Assembly (NCBI GenBank): GCA_964353455.1
Contig: CAYGWP010000293.1
Location: 1-8,425, forward strand
Reading direction: 5' to 3'
From: CAYGWP01 sp964353455
Lineage (GTDB): Bacteria > Planctomycetota > Phycisphaerae > FEN-1346
DNA: 8,425 nt
Made by a program: the position numbers and the translations under genes. The notes beneath the pieces are model-generated. The model had not been told where the DNA came from. It did not search any database and saw nothing but the letters and a program-made list of their open reading frames with translations. This document shows positions 4,596 through 8,425 of this stretch, piece after piece. Positions within the stretch are counted from its first letter, which is position 1; every line of letters starts with the position of its first letter.

Positions 4596-6053
4596 ATGGT
4601 TGCCTCAAGCGGTGTCCGGGCCGGTGCGGCCTACGTCGAAATCTCCGCCGACGATGCCCCGATGATGCGCCGCCTCAAGGAGAGCCAGGCCCGCCTGCGC
4701 CAGTGGGTGGCCGATAACAGCGGCACAGCCCTCACGCGCGGCACAGAGGCGGCGGGCCTTGCGCAAGGCCGTGAAGGCAGTGGATTCCTGCGCGGCGGTT
4801 TCCGGGGGATGGAGTTCGCCGAGACGGGACTCAAGTTCGCCACGGCCATCGCCGCGGTCAAGGTGGGCATCAAGGACGTTCAGATGTTCTCGGCCCTGTT
4901 CCGGGGCGACATGGAGGGCGCCCGCAAGGCCGCCGAGGAACTGCCGTTCGGCCTGGGGCAGATCGTCAAGGAACTCTCCGGCCCGGTGGACTCGGCGGCC
5001 AAGTGGCTCGTCTTCCGCCTGCGCGGCATCGACACCGACGATTCGGCCGACCGCGCTGCCGCCGCCAGGGCCAAACGCGACCGGGATGAAGGCGTGGCGC
5101 AGTACAACCGTTACGTCGTGGCCGTCAATGCCGCCCAGCAGGCTGTTGACCGGGCAAGCATGTCGGCGCGGGAGTATGCGCGGGCTGAGGTCACGGGGAT
5201 GAACCTCGCCGCCGACCAGGCCGAGAAACTGCTCGCCCTCAAGTTGCGGCTGATCGAGGTCAACGAGCAGCAACAGGCCGCCGCTAAGGCCAAGGCCAAC
5301 CGCGAGCGCGGCGATGACCTTATCGGCCAGGCGATGGACCAGTACGCCCGGCTCACGATGTCCGAGCGGGATTTTCTGGCCTACGAGGTCCGGCATCTGG
5401 GTCTGGCCGCCAACCAGGCCGAGTCGCTCCTCGGTTGGCGGCAGGCCATCCTGGATGTGACCGAGAAACAGCGCCAGGCCGAGCAGCGCGGGCGGTTCGA
5501 TGCAAGTTTCGCGGAGACGCTGCGGAACCTTCAGTTGGAGGCCGGGGCGCTGCGCGGCACGTTCGACGCCATTGCCGTCGAGGAGGCCAAGGCCGCCAAG
5601 CCGCTGGACGAAGCGATGGATGCGGGTCTCATCACCTTCGAGGAGTACACCACCCGGCTGGAACAACTGAAGGCCGCGATGGCTGAACTGCGCGCCGCGC
5701 GCGAGGCCGACGCCGCTAAGAAGGAAGGCCGGCAACTCACCGAGTCGATGCAGACCCCGGAGGAGAAGGCGCGGGCGCAGATCGGGCACTACAGGAAGTT
5801 GCTCGAAGGCGGCGACATCACCGGCGACACGTACAACCGCGCGGTCCGCAAGGCCCTGGAAGACGCAGCCGCCGCGATGCCCGAAACCGTCCAGAAGACC
5901 ATCGGCGTGCGCGGCACGTTCAACGCGATGGAGGCGGCAGGCATGGCGGCCGGCGGCGTCACCGACCGGATCGCCAACGCCACGGAGAAGACCGCCAAGA
6001 ACACCGAGAAGATCGCCCAGTTGGCGGCAGACCTGGGCGTCACGTACTCGTAG
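4596..6053 (+). CDS. Short tail tape measure protein
   Basis: 485 residues, mostly alpha-helical. The N-terminus GVRAGAAYVEISADDAPMMR (6-25) followed by RLKESQARLRQWVAD matches the 'iraG.ayvei.ad...m.rgl..aq.rL' opening I know from tape measure proteins of Planctomycetota-type prophages. Residues 74-100 are the only mildly hydrophobic stretch. From about 150 to 425 the chain is charged and Ala/Glu/Lys-rich, as expected for a coiled coil. The C-terminus TIGVRGTFNAMEAAG at 435-449, then VTDRIANATEKTAKNTEKIA at 455-474, is also typical of this group. Tape length sets tail length at roughly 0.15 nm per residue, so a tail of about 70 nm is expected, shorter than lambda's. An internal repeat with a 66-residue period lies in the centre. 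Position after the chaperone and gp10-like gene supports the call. Confidence 0.8.
   Translation: MVASSGVRAGAAYVEISADDAPMMRRLKESQARLRQWVADNSGTALTRGTEAAGLAQGREGSGFLRGGFRGMEFAETGLKFATAIAAVKVGIKDVQMFSALFRGDMEGARKAAEELPFGLGQIVKELSGPVDSAAKWLVFRLRGIDTDDSADRAAAARAKRDRDEGVAQYNRYVVAVNAAQQAVDRASMSAREYARAEVTGMNLAADQAEKLLALKLRLIEVNEQQQAAAKAKANRERGDDLIGQAMDQYARLTMSERDFLAYEVRHLGLAANQAESLLGWRQAILDVTEKQRQAEQRGRFDASFAETLRNLQLEAGALRGTFDAIAVEEAKAAKPLDEAMDAGLITFEEYTTRLEQLKAAMAELRAAREADAAKKEGRQLTESMQTPEEKARAQIGHYRKLLEGGDITGDTYNRAVRKALEDAAAAMPETVQKTIGVRGTFNAMEAAGMAAGGVTDRIANATEKTAKNTEKIAQLAADLGVTYS
5151..5480 (+). repeat. Internal repeat (two copies, 66-residue period) in the tape measure protein
   Basis: Residues 186-229 and 252-295 align without gaps. 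Copy 1 reads MSAREYARAEVTGMNLAADQ then AEKLL from 189; copy 2 reads MSERDFLAYEVRHLGLAANQ then AESLL from 255. Shared positions include MS.R#, .A.EV...#LAA#QAE.LL and a following #I#V.E.Q##A helix. The DNA is clearly diverged, so the duplication is old. Each copy probably forms a helical hairpin. Confidence 0.75.
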
Positions 6054-6058
6054 TGGAG
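6054..6058 (+). promoter_or_regulatory. Shine-Dalgarno supporting the GTG start at 6066
   Basis: TGGAG follows the tape measure TAG directly and precedes GTG 6066 by 7 bases. No ATG in the same frame lies nearby, so GTG is the likely start. Confidence 0.55.
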
Positions 6059-6065
6059 TAGCGCC

Positions 6066-6866
6066 GTGCCTATCACCGTCACTGAAAAGTTTGACAGCCG
6101 CACGTCGGCCGCCGGCGAAAGTCCGTCGGTCGAACTCAAGTACCTCGTCGCGGGCACCAGCGATGACGTTGCCGCCAAGCAGGCCCTGGGCGAGACGGCG
6201 CCCGTCACCTACGACGGCCTCGTGCGGAAGACCTGGGACGTGGCGCCGGTCGGCGACGGGTCGGAGTTCTGGGAAGGTACGGTCCGATACGGCCGCTATG
6301 ACAACTCGCCGCCGGAAGTGGGCGAATCGAGTTACAGTTTCGACACGGGCGGCGGCACGCAGCACATCACGCAGGGTCTCTCTCATGTCGCCAGTTATGC
6401 ACCCGAAGGCGAGACAGCCCCGGACCATGATGGCGCCATCGGCGTCACGAGTGATTCGGTCGAGGGCGTGGACATCACCGTGCCGGTGTACCGCTTCTCC
6501 GAGACACACATCATCGCTGACGAGGACGTGACGCCCGAGTACAAGGCGAACCTCTTTATCCTGACCGGCCGCGTGAACCAAGCGGCCTTCAAGGGCTTTG
6601 CGGCAGGCGAAGTCTTGTTTCTGGGGGCGTCCGGCTCAAAGCGCGGCGACGGCGATTGGGAGATCACCTTCAACTACGCCGCCAGCCCGAACGTGACGAA
6701 CCTGCCGGTCGGCAGCATCACCGTGGCGTCGAAGAAGGGTTGGGAGTACCTGTGGGTCGAGTACGAGGACGCGGCCGACGATGACGCCAAGTCCGTAGTC
6801 AAGCGCCCCAAGGCTGCCCACGTGGAGAAGGTGTACCGGGACGGGGACTTTTCATCCCTGCCGTGA
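6066..6866 (+). CDS. Tail-tip-region protein of unknown function (after tape measure)
   Basis: 266 residues, soluble, beta-rich and acidic. Sequence I believe is conserved among Planctomycetota-type prophages includes SFDTGGGTQHITQ at 91-103, GAIGVTSDSVEGVDITVPVY at 123-142, FKGFAAGEVLFLGASGSKRG at 175-194, WEITFNYAASPNVTNL at 198-213, and KKGWEYLWVEY at 223-233 with VYRDGDFS at 256-263. No enzyme motif is evident. In siphophages the gene after the tape measure usually encodes the distal tail protein or another tail-tip component, so a tail-tip role is inferred from order only. The GTG start follows an SD at 6054-6058, and the gene ends three bases before a small ORF's ATG at 6870. Confidence 0.72.
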   Translation: MPITVTEKFDSRTSAAGESPSVELKYLVAGTSDDVAAKQALGETAPVTYDGLVRKTWDVAPVGDGSEFWEGTVRYGRYDNSPPEVGESSYSFDTGGGTQHITQGLSHVASYAPEGETAPDHDGAIGVTSDSVEGVDITVPVYRFSETHIIADEDVTPEYKANLFILTGRVNQAAFKGFAAGEVLFLGASGSKRGDGDWEITFNYAASPNVTNLPVGSITVASKKGWEYLWVEYEDAADDDAKSVVKRPKAAHVEKVYRDGDFSSLP

Positions 6867-6869
6867 CGT

Positions 6870-7115
6870 ATGAACCTCCTCGACCGAGTGCGCGAGGCGA
6901 ACGAGTACGCCCGCCGCGCCGGTTGGGGCTATCAGGGCGACTGCGATGGGCGATCCGCTCAAGAAAGTGCATCCCGGCGACCGGCTGGCCATGCCGGCGG
7001 CGACGTTCAACACGTTCATCGACGCCGCGCGAGATTTCCTTGCCCGCCAGCAGGGCCAGGAGGCCGACCCGCTCCAGAACCGGCCCCGGCCGGGTGTGGT
7101 GCTGGTGCGGAATGA
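6870..7115 (+). CDS. Doubtful small ORF overlapping the next gene
   Basis: ATG 6870 lies three bases after the previous stop. The first 25 or so residues (MNLLDRVREANEYARRAGWG then YQGDCD) look like a genuine short helical peptide. After about 6946 the composition becomes Arg/Pro/Ala/Gly-rich, as expected when it is only a shadow of the long gene in another frame. The 170-base overlap with that gene is unusual for this compact operon. It could be a small real protein, a leader coupling translation to 6946, or the remains of a gene broken by a frameshift. No convincing SD precedes it. Confidence 0.3.
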   Translation: MNLLDRVREANEYARRAGWGYQGDCDGRSAQESASRRPAGHAGGDVQHVHRRRARFPCPPAGPGGRPAPEPAPAGCGAGAE

Positions 7116-8425
7116 GAGCGGCGATGATGTGGACCGCTTTGCTGTCCTCGGCCTCGATGCCGTCCTCTACACACCCGAAGACAACGAGCAGTCGTTCATC
7201 AACCAGCCCGTCATGAAGGGCGTTGCACCCACCGCCGCCGACCATGCGGGCCGGTTCGTCATCCTGTTGGAACCCGCCAGGGACAGCGCGATCGTCCGTG
7301 GTCTTGTGCAGGGTGTCGCCCCCGTGAAACTGAACGTCCTGCGCGAAGACCACGGCTTCGCCGACGTGGTGGACGACGGCCGCCTGTCCACTGCGCCCGA
7401 GGGTGCCGCGCAGATCCTGTGGAAGGAGGACGGCACGGGCAAGGACAAGTGGGCGCTCGTCCGCGTGGCCGAGGCCCCGCCGCAGGCGCCGTTCTGGGCC
7501 GAGATCACCGCCGACGGCGGTGGGGCGTTCGAGTGGGTCGAGATCGAGTGGGCCGGCCCTGGGGCGTGGACGGAGAAGACCGGCGGCCGGTCCTCGGACG
7601 AGTATGGCCCCGCCTACGAGGTCAACGACTTCGACTTCGGCGCCAGCAACATTAACCCCGTGGGCCAAGCGATTCAACTCTTCGCCGTCCGCACAGGCGG
7701 GGCCGAGGAATACTGGTTCCACTACGGCCCCGTCGTAGGTGGCGGCGACCGCGGGTCCTTCTGGGCGACCGTCACCGACAATGCCAACGCCCCGCTGTAC
7801 GACTTCAATGGCGAAACCGGCGAGAGCGGCATCGCCGAGGAAGTCAACGGCGTGGACGACATCGCCGTGGGCACGCGCGTGCGGGTCTTCATCGGCGACC
7901 CCGATGAGGAGGAATACAAGTTCGAGTACAGCGCCGCCGGCGGCCTGCCGCCGATGGAGAACTCGTTCGACTTCATCGAAATCTGGCCCGCCCTGGTGGT
8001 CACGGCTGGCGAGCCGATTTCGGGGCGGATTTGGATTCCTGGCAGCGGCTTCCCGCCCGCCACGGGCGACGGCTACGACCTGACGCCCGCCGGCGACACC
8101 GTGAACATCTCGTTCGATAAGGTCGGCGACGGCACGTTCGCTGACGGCACACTCGTGCCGTGCCTCAAGGACTACTCCGAGGGGGATGTCGAGGACTGGA
8201 TTCACGTCCGCTGCCAGCCCGGGCCGTTCGTCGATGAAAACGCCGGCACGCCGATCCCGCCGGATGGCCACATCAACACCTTCTCCGGCACGCTGGCGGG
8301 CCAGCCCCTGCCATACACGTTCACCGTCGAATACGAGGTCCGGCCCGGCGAGTTCAAGCGGATGTACTGCGCCCGCTCGGTCAACGCCGGGAACGATTTC
8401 GAGGTGGATTTGGAGGGGGATGGTA
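6946..8425 (+). CDS. Large tail-tip or virion protein, 3' end outside window
   Basis: The frame is open from ATG 6946 to the window end: 493 complete codons plus one base, no stop. The start is chosen because the in-frame TGA at 6871 limits the frame, there is no earlier ATG, GTG or TTG, and AGGGCG at 6934-6939 lies 6 bases upstream. Residues 1-36 (KKVHPGDRLAMPAATFNTFI then DAARDFLARQ) resemble the opening of a virion protein I recall in Planctomycetota-type prophages. It continues with GVVLVRNESGDDVDRFAVLG at 50-69, ADHAGRFVILLEP at 98-110 and WKEDGTGKDKWALVRV at 159-174. Two related beta modules begin at FWAEITAD (183) and FWATVTDN (272). After 340 an Ig-like, Asp/Gly-rich region runs to the edge. 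No catalytic motif is seen. A baseplate, tail-tip or fibre-attachment role is inferred from position. Confidence 0.75.
   Translation, partial: MGDPLKKVHPGDRLAMPAATFNTFIDAARDFLARQQGQEADPLQNRPRPGVVLVRNESGDDVDRFAVLGLDAVLYTPEDNEQSFINQPVMKGVAPTAADHAGRFVILLEPARDSAIVRGLVQGVAPVKLNVLREDHGFADVVDDGRLSTAPEGAAQILWKEDGTGKDKWALVRVAEAPPQAPFWAEITADGGGAFEWVEIEWAGPGAWTEKTGGRSSDEYGPAYEVNDFDFGASNINPVGQAIQLFAVRTGGAEEYWFHYGPVVGGGDRGSFWATVTDNANAPLYDFNGETGESGIAEEVNGVDDIAVGTRVRVFIGDPDEEEYKFEYSAAGGLPPMENSFDFIEIWPALVVTAGEPISGRIWIPGSGFPPATGDGYDLTPAGDTVNISFDKVGDGTFADGTLVPCLKDYSEGDVEDWIHVRCQPGPFVDENAGTPIPPDGHINTFSGTLAGQPLPYTFTVEYEVRPGEFKRMYCARSVNAGNDFEVDLEGDG

Noticed and set aside
4605..6581. 658-codon open frame on the minus strand
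   Set aside because: It is a shadow of the tape measure gene and the gene after it, rich in Gly, Arg, Leu and His with no recognisable domain.
6799..8271. 490-codon open frame on the minus strand
   Set aside because: It is antisense to the long + strand gene at 6946-8425, whose sequence has protein-like motifs and repeats. The minus frame has none.

Overview
The window is a compact, GC-rich stretch with every convincing gene on the + strand. Spacing is very tight: stops and starts overlap or lie 2 to 25 bases apart, except for about 80 bases near 6870-6945. It reads as the tail-morphogenesis module of a long-tailed, non-contractile (siphovirus-type) phage or prophage. The protein families resemble those I associate from memory with Planctomycetota prophages and environmental phage contigs. 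No host gene, integrase, att site, tRNA or rRNA is present, so prophage versus free phage and the exact host cannot be decided here.

Layout, left to right: (1) the 3' end of a gene with a 31-residue, cysteine-bearing tandem repeat of the 'GQVLT...P.W' kind seen in phage tail fibres (1-471); (2) a small phage-type GT-A glycosyltransferase with a DxD motif (471-1052); (3) a 93-residue helical protein (1055-1336); (4) a major tail tube protein with an extra C-terminal beta domain (1362-2171); (5) a tail assembly chaperone (2181-2627) whose -1 frame continues to 2857, giving a gpG/gpGT-like pair; (6) a putative lipoprotein or membrane protein with a long helical region and three transmembrane segments (2861-3874); (7) an HK97-gp10-like tail completion protein (3879-4583); (8) a short tape measure protein (4596-6053); (9) a protein of unknown function in the distal-tail position (6066-6866); (10) a doubtful small ORF (6870-7115); (11) a long virion-type protein cut by the window end (6946-8425).

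The genes fit one process. The tube protein polymerises around the tape measure, the chaperone and its frameshifted form load the tape measure, the gp10-like protein closes the head-proximal end, and the genes after the tape measure likely form the tail tip. The repeat protein and glycosyltransferase may build or decorate a fibre or virion surface.

The best-supported non-routine signal is a textbook -1 programmed frameshift cassette in the chaperone gene. It has the slippery heptamer T TTT TTC in the zero frame (2465-2471), a 6-base spacer, and a perfect 8-bp GC-rich hairpin (2478-2485 with 2494-2501). The -1 frame is open from 2432 to 2857 and has no ATG, GTG or TTG before 2642. No promoter, terminator, CRISPR array or insertion sequence was seen.
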